From NCBI GenBank assembly GCA_016271365.2, contig CM057459.1, forward strand, positions 490,123,501 to 490,187,500: 64,000 nt of DNA. Reading direction: 5' to 3'. The notes beneath the pieces are model-generated. The model was not told the DNA's origin. It saw only the letters and a program-made list of their open reading frames with translations, and searched no databases. Every line of letters starts with the position of its first letter. Positions within the stretch are counted from its first letter, which is position 1. Both the position numbers and the translations under genes were made by a program. This document shows positions 10,662 to 22,380 of this stretch, piece by piece. This DNA comes from Neoceratodus forsteri. Taxonomy: Eukaryota; Chordata; Ceratodontiformes; Ceratodontidae.

Positions 10662-12375
10662 GACCTCATAGGAACATAGGAATGCACACAGAAAGGGAAT
10701 GTAGTCTGCCCTGTTTTTGTTGCCTGTTACTATACCCTGGAACCTATGTGGTCAGAGGTGCCCTTCCCTCCTCCCTTTCCTCTACTTATTGCACCCATAT
10801 GCTCATCCCACGCGTGCTTGAAGCCCACCACTGTCTTGGCTCCCCACAACTCTTCTGGCATGCTGTTCCAGGATCCTTTCTAAGAAGTATTTCTCACATT
10901 CCTCTTCAACCCCTCCCCCCAGCTTTATAGCATGTCCCTGTGTTCTGATGTTTCTCATCCTCTGAATGAGACTACCCTTCTGCACCTTGCTCACCCCTGT
11001 GAGATACTTATAAATCTCAATTATGTCCCCTCTTGCTCTCCTCACTTCCCTTCTTTTGCTAGAACTCCCACTCCTTAAGCACACTAGCATCTGGCTAGCC
11101 TGGACTACTGTCTTGTTGCACTGTCCCACCACCTTGAGATCATCAGATATGATTACCCCAATGTCCCTCTCTTGCTTGGTGACTATAAGTAACCCCCATC
11201 TTATACATGACCCCCGCACTTCCCTGCCCAAGGTACATGACTCTGCACTTTTTGGCATTGAAATCCAGTTGTCATACCCTAGACCACGCCTCTAGTTTTC
11301 CCAGATCCCTTTGCATTCTCTCTACCCCTTCCTGGGTATCCATCCTGTTGCAGATTTTTGTGGCATCTGCAAAGAGACACACCTTTCTCTCCAGTTCATC
11401 AGCAATGTTACTTATGAAGACACTGAAGAGGACAGGTCCCAGTACCAATCCCTGTGGTAGTCCACTGGTCATTCTCTCACCCCCCGAGTGACTATCATTT
11501 ACCACTACCCTCTGCCTCCTATCCTAAAACCAATTTGGTACCCAATAAACCATCTTCTCCCCAATGCCCAGGTTACTAAGTTTCTTAATTACCCTTTTCG
11601 TGGTACAGTGTCAAAGGCATTTTTGATGGTCAGGTAGGCCACAACCACTGCCTTCCCCTGTTCCACCTCCCTAGTCGCCCAGTCAAAGAGATCTATATTA
11701 GATTTGTTGGATGTGACTTCCACTCTGTGGAACTGTGCTGCCTGTGATCCTGCAGCTCATGTGCCTTCAGGTACTCCATCAATCTCCTTCAGCAGGGTGT
11801 CCATTGACTTTCTCCACCAATGATGTAAGACTGACTGACCTGCAACTGCTAGCCTCCTTCCTACTGGCACTGTTGTGCAGGGGATCACATCAGCCCTTCT
11901 CCAGTTCTCTGGAATGACCCCCATCTCCAATGAGGTGCTGAATAGTGTTGCCAGAAGAGTGGCTAGCAGAGTGTTCAGTTCTTTAGTACACTTGGGTGGA
12001 TCCCGTCTGGCCCCATTGCTTTGTTTTCCTTTGGGGCTTCAATCCCCTTTGGACTCTCTCATCTGAGACTGGACCTGTGTCCACTTTCCCAGGAGCCTGC
12101 TGACACATGTTGGCACATCTCCTCCCGCCTCCACTGTGAAGACTGAGCAGAAGTACTCATTTAAAATGTTATCTTTTCCTGATATTCCTTGGCACAGTTC
12201 TCCCTCCAATCCTCACTATCACGCCCCTTGCTTCCCTCTTTTCACTCATATCCATGAAGAATGTTTTCTCTCCTTTTTTGACCTCCTTGATGATCATCTC
12301 TTGTTTTTAAGCCTTTGTCACAATTTTTTTGAAAGCCCTTCCATTGTAGCCTTAAAGAAGCTCTTGAGAAGCAAA
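10662..12375 (-). mobile_element. CR1-like LINE, 5'-truncated (copy B)
   Basis: The minus strand carries the C-terminal half of ORF2 and the 3' end. Reading 5' to 3' (descending): linker codons near 12130-12360; GVIPENWRRADVIP at about 11900; GLPQGLVLGPVLFSVFISN at 11400-11490; active-site box LFADA at 11362-11376; SDDLKVVGQC near 11140; and KYFLERIL near 10880. The 3' end at about 10665 has CCTATGTTCCTATG. The second catalytic Asp of FADD is Ala here (codon complementary to 11362-11364), so this copy is dead even apart from its frameshifts. Same family as copies A, C and D. Confidence 0.85.
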
Positions 12376-13040
12376 ACAGAGATCCTCAATGCTTGAATAC
12401 TGTATGGGTGTTCTGTAAGAAAAAAGGCAGATTCAGTTTGAGCTGCAAAAGCAAAACCAGACATTTCTGTTTTGAATTATGGATGCCTATGGTGCTTGGA
12501 TCTCAGTGTGAAAACCTGAGATGGGCTTTTGATCTTCGGAGAAGGCACCTTGAGCAATGCTGATTTTGTAATTCCTGAAGAAGGATTCTTTGCAAAATGT
12601 CACTGCAAAACTTAAGCCACATGATTCACCATAACAATTATACATGATAGTATATAATTTGTGTATTTTTTTCATAGCAGACAAATAATTCTCATTTGTT
12701 TGAAGTTGAGCACAGTGTTTTCAGAGACTTTAATATTAATTTGAAGTGTCCCAAAGACACTTTCTATATCTGCATTAATTATCTAGGAGTGGGTGACAAG
12801 GCAAAGAGTATCCATTTATTTTCTCTCACTCTTTCTCCATCCCTCCAGATCTAATATTTGCAGTGGTAGCAACACCACCAGTAGCCATGTTGGACCATGT
12901 TGTATACTACCATTATACACTATCATTTTCTGCACATTGGGTAACACAGATCTAAGGAGAATGATATTACTTCATAGCTCACCATAACATATGATGTCAT
13001 TACTGAAGGTGCTGACTACCACTGTGCTAACAGAAGTGGA
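12376..13040. other. no gene recognised
   Basis: AT-rich stretch between two retroelement fragments. No ORF, repeat or RNA signature that I can support. Confidence 0.3.
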
Positions 13041-13044
13041 GCAA

Positions 13045-13815
13045 TAGAGTGAAGGTATCATAATCTCCCTCTTTCCAGGTAAAATGGAAGGAGTCTATGG
13101 CACCACTTCCTCCACCCTCTGGCCAGACTAGACAACCCTTGCATCTCCTTCTGTCAGTTTGCTACCAACTCCCTCTCATACCCACCATGGCTCACTCTGC
13201 TCCTCATTATCCATTCTTCCTCTACCTTCACATCACTAGAACCACTGTGCCTCATTCACTTCCGAACACTGTGTGGATTATTTTCCTCTTACCTCTCCTC
13301 ACCCTCTGCTCTATCCCCTCTGCCTCCTGTTCCCTCTGCTCCAAGGATCCTTGCACTTTCACCAGTCCTCATCCCCACTCCAATGCTGGGTAATCAGCCT
13401 TTTACTATTGTCTCCCTTCACTCTGGAACTTGTTCCCATCCTCTCTCCATTTCACTTCCCCTCTGTTTCCTCAGGTACCAGCTGAAGGTCCTGCCCTCTC
13501 TCTCCTCTGCTCCTGTTTTACTCCTACTTGACTCCCCTCACATTTTTCTCCTACCCTGGTGTAAGTGAGGGAGAAATTCTTGATTTTGCTGCTTGCACTT
13601 ACTTACACTTGCACTTACTCCTGTTTTAAATAATCGATTCTGTTTAGCTTTACTGTAACTGCAAATGTGACAATGTGATGTAAATGCATTAACTGTGTAC
13701 TGTGTCCATGATTTGTCTTTGCCTCCCTGTTTCCTTCCCCAGGTCGCACCTGAATGAGCCTTGCACAGTGTGCCATTCCCGTCACCAATTTTCAAATAGA
13801 ATAAATAAATAACAA
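13045..13815 (+). mobile_element. LINE family P 3' end
   Basis: The CT-rich segment 13290-13560 aligns by eye with the reverse complement of 1950-2200, including the degraded C-terminal LINE codons. The tail CCCCAGGTCGCACCTG, GTGTGCCATTCCCGTCACCA and AATAAATAAATAA at 13737-13811 is the family P ending. 5'-truncated and non-coding. Confidence 0.6.
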
Positions 13816-15030
13816 TCAAGAGAGTATATTTTCTTTTAATCAAAATTAGTGATTCAGTTCAAAGTAATCATAGTTATAAATGTCAAAACAAGTAATATGC
13901 AGTTAGCAATTTAGGGAATTGCATGACCAGTTTTCTTTTTGTCTTCTTATCTGCAAACCAAATAAGTGAATTAACTTGAGAACGGGAAGCTCCTTAAAGC
14001 TAGAGAGGGATTTTTTTAAAAGCAGTGATTCTGACACACTTTATGTTTTTATGGCTGGCCTAATTTAAAGTAACTGATAAAGTCTCTGACAATATTCACT
14101 GTTCACCTTCAGAGCTACAAGCCCCTTGATTATGTTTTAAGCAATTTCACCTTTCAGATCTCTTTAAATTTGAACGACATGGACACAGGCAGACATCTTA
14201 TGGAAAGCTTTCCAATGCCATTTTTTTTCATTTTGGGAGACATTTCTTTGATGTCTTTTGATAAGACATATTTAACAGATTCTTCATCATTTGGCGATTC
14301 TTCTGACGTCATCACCACTTTCAGATGTAAATATTGTTCATGTGTTGAGTAAAAACAGCTGGGTCTTGACAGTTTATCATGCTTTCCTCCCCAACTCCAA
14401 ATCAGTTTCATATGTGACTTGCTTTGTTTTTCCTAGACTGCACTTCTAGGTTTGCCCTGTTAAAATATCGCACTCAATAACACCTTGGGGGTCACGAAAC
14501 CTAATTCTACACTCAGGGTTCAGCTGTTTGAGGGGTGGATGATGAATTTAACTCTTTGCTTAATGTGTGTACATTCTCAAACACAAGTGCTGCTCGCTCT
14601 GCATCCCATTCAGACACAGCTGTTGTAGAATTAGACGCTCAAAACACCCAATGGAAAGAAACCAAATAGAAATCTGAGAAAAAAAAATTGCATGTTCAGA
14701 AAACATCAGTTCGCACATTGTTTCACATTCCATTATAGAAGCAATAATTTTGAAGTTGTGGCAAACACAGGTGAACATTACCAAGTGGAACAAAAATGGT
14801 TATCTTGAATGTACCCTGAAAGCAGAAAATATGTAAAGTATGAAATGATGTTGTGTTTATGAGAGCTTCTTCACAAATTCTGTAAATGAAAATATTAACA
14901 CACTTGCTAATCCCCCCCTTTATTAATCACTCTGTTGCATGGCAGAGTGAAGTAACAGGGTGAGGGAAATTAGTAGCAAGGCTAAGGTATATACAGTAGT
15001 TATCTTTGTATAACTCTGCTAGGAGAGCTG
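13816..15030. other. no gene recognised
   Basis: A small minus-strand open frame at 14154-14411 has no recognisable domain. Nothing else supported. Confidence 0.3.
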
Positions 15031-15032
15031 CA

Positions 15033-15270
15033 CCTTTCACTTGGTGGTAAAGTCCTGAGTTGAGAGTCAGAGGGCTATAGGGTCAAATCCCAGTCACCCA
15101 GGTTATGGAAGCAGTAGGCTGCAGGACCTGAATGCCTGGATGTGGCCCCAGTGCAACACCTTCACCTAGTGACACCTTTGTACCCCTGAGAGTGATACAC
15201 AAAATGAAGGTCAGTCCTCTGAGTAAACTCTACTGTTAGTCTAAAAGACAGCAGATTGCCACTTTGTTCC
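15033..15270 (+). repeat. possible tRNA-derived SINE
   Basis: GGTGGTAAAGTCCTGAG near 15041 resembles a pol III A box. GGGTCAAATCCCAGTC at 15080 resembles a B box. The spacing is tRNA-like, but no cloverleaf closes and no second copy is seen in the window. Confidence 0.35.
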
Positions 15271-15449
15271 TTGCACAAGTCATTTAATGGGCTTCTCTCT
15301 GTAATGGCAGATATGGGCTTGAAGTTTTATATCAGTCCTAAAACTTGGCTACTGCAGGTGTCCAAAGTGACACAATGATCAGTGAAACACTGCAGATGGG
15401 TTTTGTCCATGCAGCAGCAGCAATACATTAAACAGAAGGCATAAGAGAA

Positions 15450-15665
15450 CTGGGCTGGCAGTATAGCCTAGGAGGTTAGCGTGATGAACTGTATATGAAC
15501 TTGGTACATCCAGCAGCCAGACCTGGGTTTGACTCCCATGACCTCGACTTGCATACTGTGTGACTCTCAACAAGTCACTTAACCACTCCAGTATTCGGTT
15601 GCCCCTGAAAACAGGCACCTGTGCCTAGTGGGCCTTACCCAGTTGCCAAATAATAGAATAAAAAT
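15450..15665 (+). repeat. tRNA-derived SINE
   Basis: The head has an A-box-like TAGCCTAGGAGGTTAGC (15465-15480) and a B-box-like GGGTTTGACTCCC (15525-15537). It is followed by TGTGTGACTCTCAACAAGTC and ACTTAACC, the conserved CORE/MIR-type body. It ends in an A-rich AATAGAATAAAAATAAAA tail at 15646. Parts of the head and body are shared with the SINE at 44.5 kb, but the tail differs. Confidence 0.65.
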
Positions 15666-16605
15666 AAAATAAAAGAACAACTACATTTGCAGCCAATTAC
15701 ATGCCTGGATGTTTCCTGAAATTTCTGTGACATCTCTAGAGAAATATATTGTTGCCAACAGTACTGTTGTAGGTTCACTATAGAGAACCTCTTTTGAAAT
15801 ATCATAATACTGACATAACTTGATGGCTACAACTGTACACCATCTTTCCTAGGCAGCTGCGCTGCTGAAAGCAGCTATGACTATGCTTGCAATGTGGTAC
15901 ATCAGATATCATCTACCTCATTAGAAACACAAAGGAGTTTTATAAGTCTTATAACCCATGTATCCCTATCTGTGTGAGAGTCAATGATCTATTGCTGTCT
16001 CTGATCTTGATTATATGAAAGTGAATCGGCATTGGCATTTTGCTTTCCTGGTCCATGGGTGACAGTAAGGTTATAGCCTTGAAAGGCTAAGTCTACCTTA
16101 ATAATGTGACATTACTGCCACTCATTTGAGTTAGACATTTCTGGCAATTTGTATTAACATAGACATGGAAGTGTCTCCCATACAAGATTTTTTCATTTTT
16201 GAGAGCTCGGAGAATGCCCAGGGTAAGACTAAAATGTTTTACAGTGCAAAAGGTGTGACAAATGTGAACCATTCCAAGCCTCCTTCATCAGTAGCACATG
16301 CAATTTCCCTTTGGTTAAGTGTAATTGTGAGATTCTAGGTAACTTTGGGTTTTCCAAGATTTCATTAGTTCCAGAAATACTGTAGGGTATGCATTGGCCA
16401 TGGTGAGAAAATTACAATTGTGGTTATCCATACCCAGCCATGTAGAACCACTCTTTTTAGAGGTCAGGAAAACAGGTGAAAGACAAAAGTTTTTAAATAC
16501 CACCCCCAGTTGTCACATCTCAGCTATTCATTTGTACAGCTAGCCTAACAAGCTGTAGCCAAAGCTGATACGGCTGTGGCGACCTGCCACATGACCAAAG
16601 TTAAC
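15666..16605. other. no gene recognised
   Basis: No motif, repeat or RNA signature that I can support. Confidence 0.3.
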
Positions 16606-16609
16606 GTGA

Positions 16610-17160
16610 GCATAGAAAATTTTGAACACCTGGGTGTAACTCAGCCATTTTTTGGAATTGTTTCACCAAATTTTCAACATGGACTTTTTGGGACCCCACC
16701 TCATGAAGAGTGCTACTGTCATTTTGTTCACTTGTCCCAAAAGGTGATTTCACAGATCGACTGTGCCATTCTGTGCCATAGGTGCGAAAACACATTTTGG
16801 GGCAGGATATGAAAAATGACAGCTGTACTGTTAATAAGGAGGTGTGCAAAAATGGCGATGTTGAAAATCTGGAGTGAAAATATTAAAAATTGGCAGAGTT
16901 AGGAACATGCGCAACATGGGCTTTCTGGAACCCCACCTCATGATCAGTGGCACTTTTATTTCATTAATCGGTCCTGAAAGGTAATTCCAAACAGCAACCG
17001 CAAAATCACCTTTTGGGACTGAGTAACAAAATGACAGTGTCAGAGTTCATGAGGTGGGGTCCCAAGACCCCATGTTGAAAATTTATTGCCAGAATTCCTA
17101 AAAATGGCTGATATATCAAAATAAGTTGAAAACCCCATTGACTGCCATTATACCATGCTT
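16610..17160. repeat. foldback repeat with long inverted arms
   Basis: The segment 16635-16765 is repeated in inverted orientation at 16990-17130. Both arms carry TTTTCAACATGG, TTGGGACCCCACCTCATGAA, CTGTCATTTTGTT and GTCCCAAAAGGTGATTT. A related unit lies in the spacer (16900-17000). The same family recurs at 57.95-58.53 kb and 1.49 kb. Confidence 0.75.
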
Positions 17161-17394
17161 ACCTTTTATTCTTCAGTTTGCAGTCGGCTTTGAAGAGTGC
17201 AGATGTGGCCCTAGTCAAGAGACAATGACAGTGTTGACTCCAGAGGTAAGTATGGGGTAAGGGGGAGCCAGGAGGTGAGTGCTCGTGGGAAGGTGGGGAT
17301 GGGGGACAGGGGACTGGGGCAATGATGAGGGACTGTTTTCTTTTTTACAGGTAAAAAGGACATAAGGGGACAGTTTTCTTTATTTACAGGGGAA

Positions 17395-17725
17395 AACAAT
17401 GGCACACTGGGGTGGGCTCCCAGTGTGCCATGTGAGTTGGGAGGGGTACATGATGCTGACATGAGGATTGGGCACCCCAATGTCAGCACAGGGGGTGGAA
17501 AAACATAACTTTGGGCACACTGGGGTGGGCTCCCAGTGTGTCACATGAGTTGGGAGGTAACATGATGCCAACATGGGCATTGGGCACCTCAAAGTCAGCA
17601 TGGGCACAAAAAAAGAAAAAAAGCAAATTTGGACACACTGGGGTGGGCTCCCAGTGTGCCACATGAGTTGTGGGGTGCACGATGTTGACATGGGGATTGG
17701 GCACCCCGATATTGCTGTGGTGATG
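17395..17725 (+). repeat. minisatellite, about 118-bp unit, 3 copies
   Basis: Units start at about 17404, 17518 and 17636. Each carries CACACTGGGGTGGGCTCCCA, GTGTG(C/T)CA, GAGTTGGGAGG and ATTGGGCACC. The third unit is partial. Long open frames through it arise from the repeat rather than from a gene. An inverted relative lies at 57.47-57.74 kb. Confidence 0.8.
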
Positions 17726-18455
17726 GAGAATGGAGGGAGCAGCAAGGACAGCAGCAGTGGGAGGGAGCAGGAGGTTGTTTTTTTTTTTCTGCTGGTGCTG
17801 AGAGGGAATGGAGGGAGTGGGGAGGACAGGAGCAGTAGGAGGGTGTGGGAGGAGAGCCATCCACAATATGGTGGCAGCAACGCAACTGAGCATGTGTGGC
17901 ATTCGTGCATGCATAGTTGTGGTGAGTGGCATTCTGCCATTCACAATATGGTGGCAACAGCAGAACTGCACATGCATGCAAGACTCACATGTGCAGTTGT
18001 CCCAGAATAGGGAAGTAACAGTCAAAAGAGTGCAGCTGTTTCTCCATAGTAGGTAATTGTTGCAGAGTGTTATAAGTTCCATTGGACTTTCAGAAGGATA
18101 TTTCCAAAAGTTCAATGAAACATGCCACGATCAGCGATTTTAAGGCAACAGATCATTCCCAAAATGGCTGTAGGCTCCTCCCCACAGTCGTAAAAACTAG
18201 CAGGGATCCTGTCAGCACCTTGTTTGACAGATTCATCTGATACTGACTTGACCTCATGTTCATACAACTGAGTGTTACCATGATTTGTAAGTGACTAGAT
18301 CCTGAAAGCTTTGTATCACCACTGAAACCTCCAACCCCTGAGTCAGGCTCACCTGAATGGAAAGCTTGGTTGCATCCACTAAGGTCTCACCCTAGCTCTC
18401 CTTCAACAGCTCAGTGAAAAGATCTTCCATGTACTCCACTAGAGAACAAATTACA
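17726..18455. other. no gene; short direct duplication
   Basis: CACAATATGGTGGCA followed by CAACGCAACTGAGCATG at 17870 recurs as CACAATATGGTGGCAACAGC at 17941, a degenerate direct repeat of about 70 bp. There is a homopolymer T tract at 17777-17787. Nothing else recognised. Confidence 0.4.
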
Positions 18456-19392
18456 TAGAAACATAGAAACATAGACTTTTATGGCAGATAAAGACTGCTT
18501 GGCCCACCTAGTTTGCCCATTTCCCTACCTACAGGATAAGCTGAAGATCCTAGTTAACCAACAGCCTATTTCTTCCTACCCCCCACAAAAATTGTCTTAT
18601 GTCTGTCCCATACATTCTTGAATTCTCCCACAGTTTTAGACCCCACAACCTCCTCAGGAAGGCTGTTCCATGTGTCCACCCCCTCTGTGAAAAAAATACT
18701 TCCTCACATTGCCCCTGAAACCCTCCCATCTTCAAATTGTGTCCCCTTGTTCTTGCACATCTCTTTTTCTGAAAGATTTTTTTATTTGGTTCACACAAAG
18801 ACTTGTTGCCTCTGTGATGGCAGTTTTGATGTTTCCCCATTGTTTCTCCACCCCTCCTTCTAGCCTGTTTGCTAGTGCTTTTCTAAGGCACTCTCCTATC
18901 TTGCCAAAGTCAGCCCTTCTGAAGTCCAGTACCCTCACTTTTGTACGGCTTGACTCTGTAAATAAGTTTATTGTGAACCACACTGGTGGTCACTTGTTCC
19001 CCGATCGCTACCCACTTCTAGATATGAGATCTTCTCACTGTCCCCATTTCAGAGTACAAGGTCTAAGATTGCTCCCTCACAAGTGGGTCCCAAAACTAGC
19101 TGTTTGAGGCATGCCACCTGTAGGGCATCAAGAATGGCCCTGCTCTTGGATGTGGCTGCAGCAAATGTGCTCCAGTTAACATCTGGCATATTCAGGTCTC
19201 CCATCAACAGTATCTCCCCTTTCTCTGCATCCTAAGAATGCCTTCTGTCATATCCTTGTCCATTCCCTCCCCCTGACATGGGGGTCTGTATACAACTCCT
19301 GTGCGGATTGTGGTGCAATTTCCAGTCTCTAAGGCGACCCACAGTGCCTCCTCTCCTCCATGTTTACTCTTTTGTTCAGTTGCTTTTATCCC

Positions 19393-19700
19393 TTACCTTA
19401 CATAGAGAGCTACTCCTCCCCCTCTTCTCCCCTCCATGTCTCTCCTGTAGGTTGTGTACCCTGGTATGTTAACATCCCAGTCATGGTTCTCTGTGTACCA
19501 TGTTTCTGTGACTGCTATGATATCCAGGCATCCCTCTTCCATCAAGGCCACCAGTTCAGGGAGCTTGTTGCCCAGACTACAGGCATTGGTGCTCATTACC
19601 CTCCGTTTCCTGATGGTTTTACCCTTTTTTGTCCCATCCCTGTCCTTATTGCCTTTGTCACTTTCTTCATTTACCCCTGCCCTTCTCCCTATTGACATCT
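19393..19700 (-). pseudogene. CR1-like ORF2: AP-type endonuclease N-terminus
   Basis: This domain nicks target DNA to prime reverse transcription. Visible are STNACSLGNKLPELVALM (with the metal-binding Asn), IIAVTETWYTENHDWDV (with the catalytic Glu) and VNIPGYTTYRRDMEGRRGGG. The frame ends after LYVR. Codons of the second half of the domain follow in other frames toward 19000. Orthologous to 27.9-28.5 kb in copy D. Confidence 0.8.
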
Positions 19701-19788
19701 CTATCTTGGGTTTTACCTCACTTACTACCCTGATTTTTTGGGGGGGGGCTATGATTTCCCTGCTCCTTTCCAGTTCCTCCCTTCTTGG

Positions 19789-20682
19789 CTAGTTTAAATG
19801 CTTGCCAATGAAGCATTTAAACCTATCACCTAGGATCTTGGTTCCCCTCCTGGACAGATGCAGACCATCACACCAGTATAGGCCTGCATCACTCCAAGTG
19901 GACCCCCAGTCCCCAATAAAGCCAACTCCCTGAGCTCTGCACCAGTTTTTCAAGCACTGATTGAATCCCATGGTGTGGAGCACCCTAGCCTCACCTATGC
20001 CATAGACAGGCAGCACCTCCGAGAAGGTTATCGTGCATGCTACTTGTCTGAGGCCCCTCCCCAACTCCACAAACTCTTCCTGCACTGCTCTGATCCCTTT
20101 CTTAGCCATGTCATTTGTCCTCAGGTGGACAATGACATCCAGATCCCTCCCCTGTCTAGCTGCTGTGGCGATCCTGAGGATTCGCTCCCTGTCCCTCCAA
20201 GCCATGGCGCCAGGCAGGCACCTTACCTCCCTCTCCCCTTCCTCCCCCAGTTCTACCTTCCTAACAATGGAGTACCCCACCAGGAGTTGTTTCTTTCCCC
20301 TTTTGGGTCCCCTGCCACCCTCCTGTGGGTCTCCTTTGTGGAGGTTCCCAGCATCTGCCTTGGTCTCCACTGCGGGTGCCTCCAAAGAGGAACCACACTC
20401 TGCCAGAATGGCATATACATTCTGGAGAGGTACAACTGGAGGGATGCACCTCTGTTACACCACTCTCACCCTCCCTGAGCCCACTGTGGTCCAACTGCTC
20501 CTCTTTCTTGGCAACCTCTGAGGCAACGGCAGTGGCCCTGGTGGTCCCTGGATGGGAGAGGAGGTCCCACAAATCCTGGCCAACTCAGCCTGGAGATGAG
20601 TAACCTCCTCTCTCAGCCCACAGAGGTGCACAACACCGCATCCTCCAGAACATCTCCCGGAAGACTGCTGTTCCACATCCAT
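19789..20682 (-). pseudogene. CR1-like ORF1: coiled coil plus SGNH/GDSL esterase
   Basis: ORF1 proteins of CR1-type LINEs bind RNA in the RNP and often carry an esterase domain of unknown substrate. Here 297 codons share one frame, broken only by a TAA at 20455-20457. The N-terminus has LREEVTHLQAELARI, a leucine-rich coiled coil. The second part has the SGNH blocks: LLVGYSIVRKV (block I, with Tyr in place of the usual Asp of GDS), VIVHLRTNDMAKKG (block III with Asn-Asp kept) and DGLHLSRRGTKIL (block V, Asp and His of the catalytic pair kept). The stretch from 20385 down to 19789 is 198 codons without a stop, the best preserved coding segment of this copy. The plus copy at 26.9-27.7 kb has the same protein but more frameshifts. 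Confidence 0.8.
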
Positions 20683-21289
20683 TGCACTGCACCACTCCCA
20701 TCATGTCTTATTTCTGGCCCCTTCACTGTTGTTTCGAATACTTACTCTTTCCTCTGTTTATTTTTTTCTCCCTACTTACTTACTATCTCTGTGCCCTTTA
20801 AGCTCCTGATCTTCCTGTTCTGAGACAAGAAGATCCTATATTTCTCAGTAGTCTCCTTACTTGCTCAGAGGCAGACCTCCAGAAGCTGGGGTGGGATGGA
20901 GAGCTACTCTTGTCCTTCTAGAATGGTGAGTCTTTGGTGGCTCTGTGATCACTCACTTCCTGCTCTCAAACAAGAAGTTCCTGTTGTCAGTCAAATTATG
21001 TGCCTATAAAAGGAGAACTGGCTTTGGGTGGTGGGTGGAGGGGAGGGAGGCAAATATATTCCAGTAGAGAAATCAAGTCCCAACAGCAGCTCCTTTATCC
21101 TGGTGTTCTCTGCCAGTTCTTTGGCAGAAGTTATCAAGTGCAGTGTTTAAATCTGGCTTTAACCTGGCTTCCTTCTAACTAAGCCACTTACCCTACTTAA
21201 CAGATCTTTCTTCACTTAGTTAAATTGCACAGATAACAGTCCCTTCTGCCACCTGAGACTAACACTTAGAATGCTAAATTGCTGCCAAA

Positions 21290-22165
21290 ACAATTTCCTC
21301 TAGGCTCTGTATGGCTTGAGCATATTAACATGATACACCTTATGTTTGTGAGTTTGACTAGGCAGTTAAAGCACATATCTCACACCATTCAGTAACAAAA
21401 AAATGGACCATCCCATGCAGCCTGCACATTGTTGTGCCTCACTGAAATAAGTCCAGTTGCTCTCTATCCAACCTGATATATGCAAATGAATGCACATCAA
21501 TTTTACCATGTTTTCTACTTGTGCTGGGCTCATAGAAGAGTGTGGACTCCACTCAATGTGCATATGATCCAGTCAGGCCTCTTTAGGCTATGCCTCATTA
21601 ATACAGCTATCTCATTATCCATAACTATAACAAGCTAAACAAATTTAATCTATTGTATGTTCCTGTTTAATCCAGAAAGCTGTGTTTTGAATATGTATAA
21701 TTCAACTCATAGATAATTCTGTTTTGTCCCATTTAGTTTTACCTCATTACTATGTAAATAAGGTACTAAATAAATAGTAGAGTTTTTTTTTGTGTATAGT
21801 TCTTTGTACCTGAAATGTTTGAAATGTATGACAATCAATAAACAGTCTTAGTATAACTATTGGCATAACTTACAACCACAAGATTTAATCTTTTTCTTGT
21901 GTGGCTGGAATTACTATGTGATCCCTATATATCAATAGCCACACTATTGAACAGCTCATCTATTATTAGCTAGGGCATAAGGGGATCTTTGTCTTTACCG
22001 CCTACTTTCCATCTTTTCTGGCATGCAAAACAGGTCCATCTGTATCAATCCACAGTTGGAAAGATGGTGGATCAATAAAAGTTCTGGAACAGACAAGTCC
22101 ATTTTCAGTTTATCTCTAGGTGCCCAGCAGGCTGAATGTCATGAACGAAGCCCTAACATCTGTCC
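21290..22165. other. no gene recognised
   Basis: AT-rich sequence between the CR1-like 5' end and the L2 3' tail. No motif that I can support. Confidence 0.3.
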
Positions 22166-22380
22166 CAGTAATAATAATAATAATAATTTTATTTATATAG
22201 CGCCTTTCGATATATCAAGGCACCAAACAAATTAGTCATAAATTCAAATTTCAATACAAAACCATCAAACACTACAAACATTATAAAAATACGTCATAAA
22301 AACATGATAAATTACAATAAAATTCCAAACATATTACAATTCACTTAACTATCTAAGAAGGCCATTCTCCATAAATATGT

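Larger units (their letters stand above)
18458..21285 (-). mobile_element. CR1-like LINE, internally deleted (copy C)
   Basis: The minus-strand element retains both ends but lacks reverse transcriptase. From 5' to 3' it has a 5'UTR (21285 to about 20690, collinear with 26240-26860 of copy D), ORF1 (20682-19789), the endonuclease N-terminus (19700-19393), the EN-to-RT linker (18983 to about 18778), then directly the C-terminal tail (FRKRDVQEQGDT) and the 3'UTR ending in TCTATGTTTCTATG at 18458-18475. The join at 18775-18777 matches copy D positions 28721-28723 and 30423-30425, a loss of 1702 bases. The deletion is described under findings. Confidence 0.85.

Noticed and set aside
15033..15110. 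A functional tRNA gene from A- and B-box-like sequences
   Set aside because: No acceptor stem or cloverleaf closes; at best a SINE head.
17380..18115. Long minus-strand frames (186 and 210 codons)
   Set aside because: They are produced by the 118-bp minisatellite, whose units keep several frames open; the translations are repetitive.
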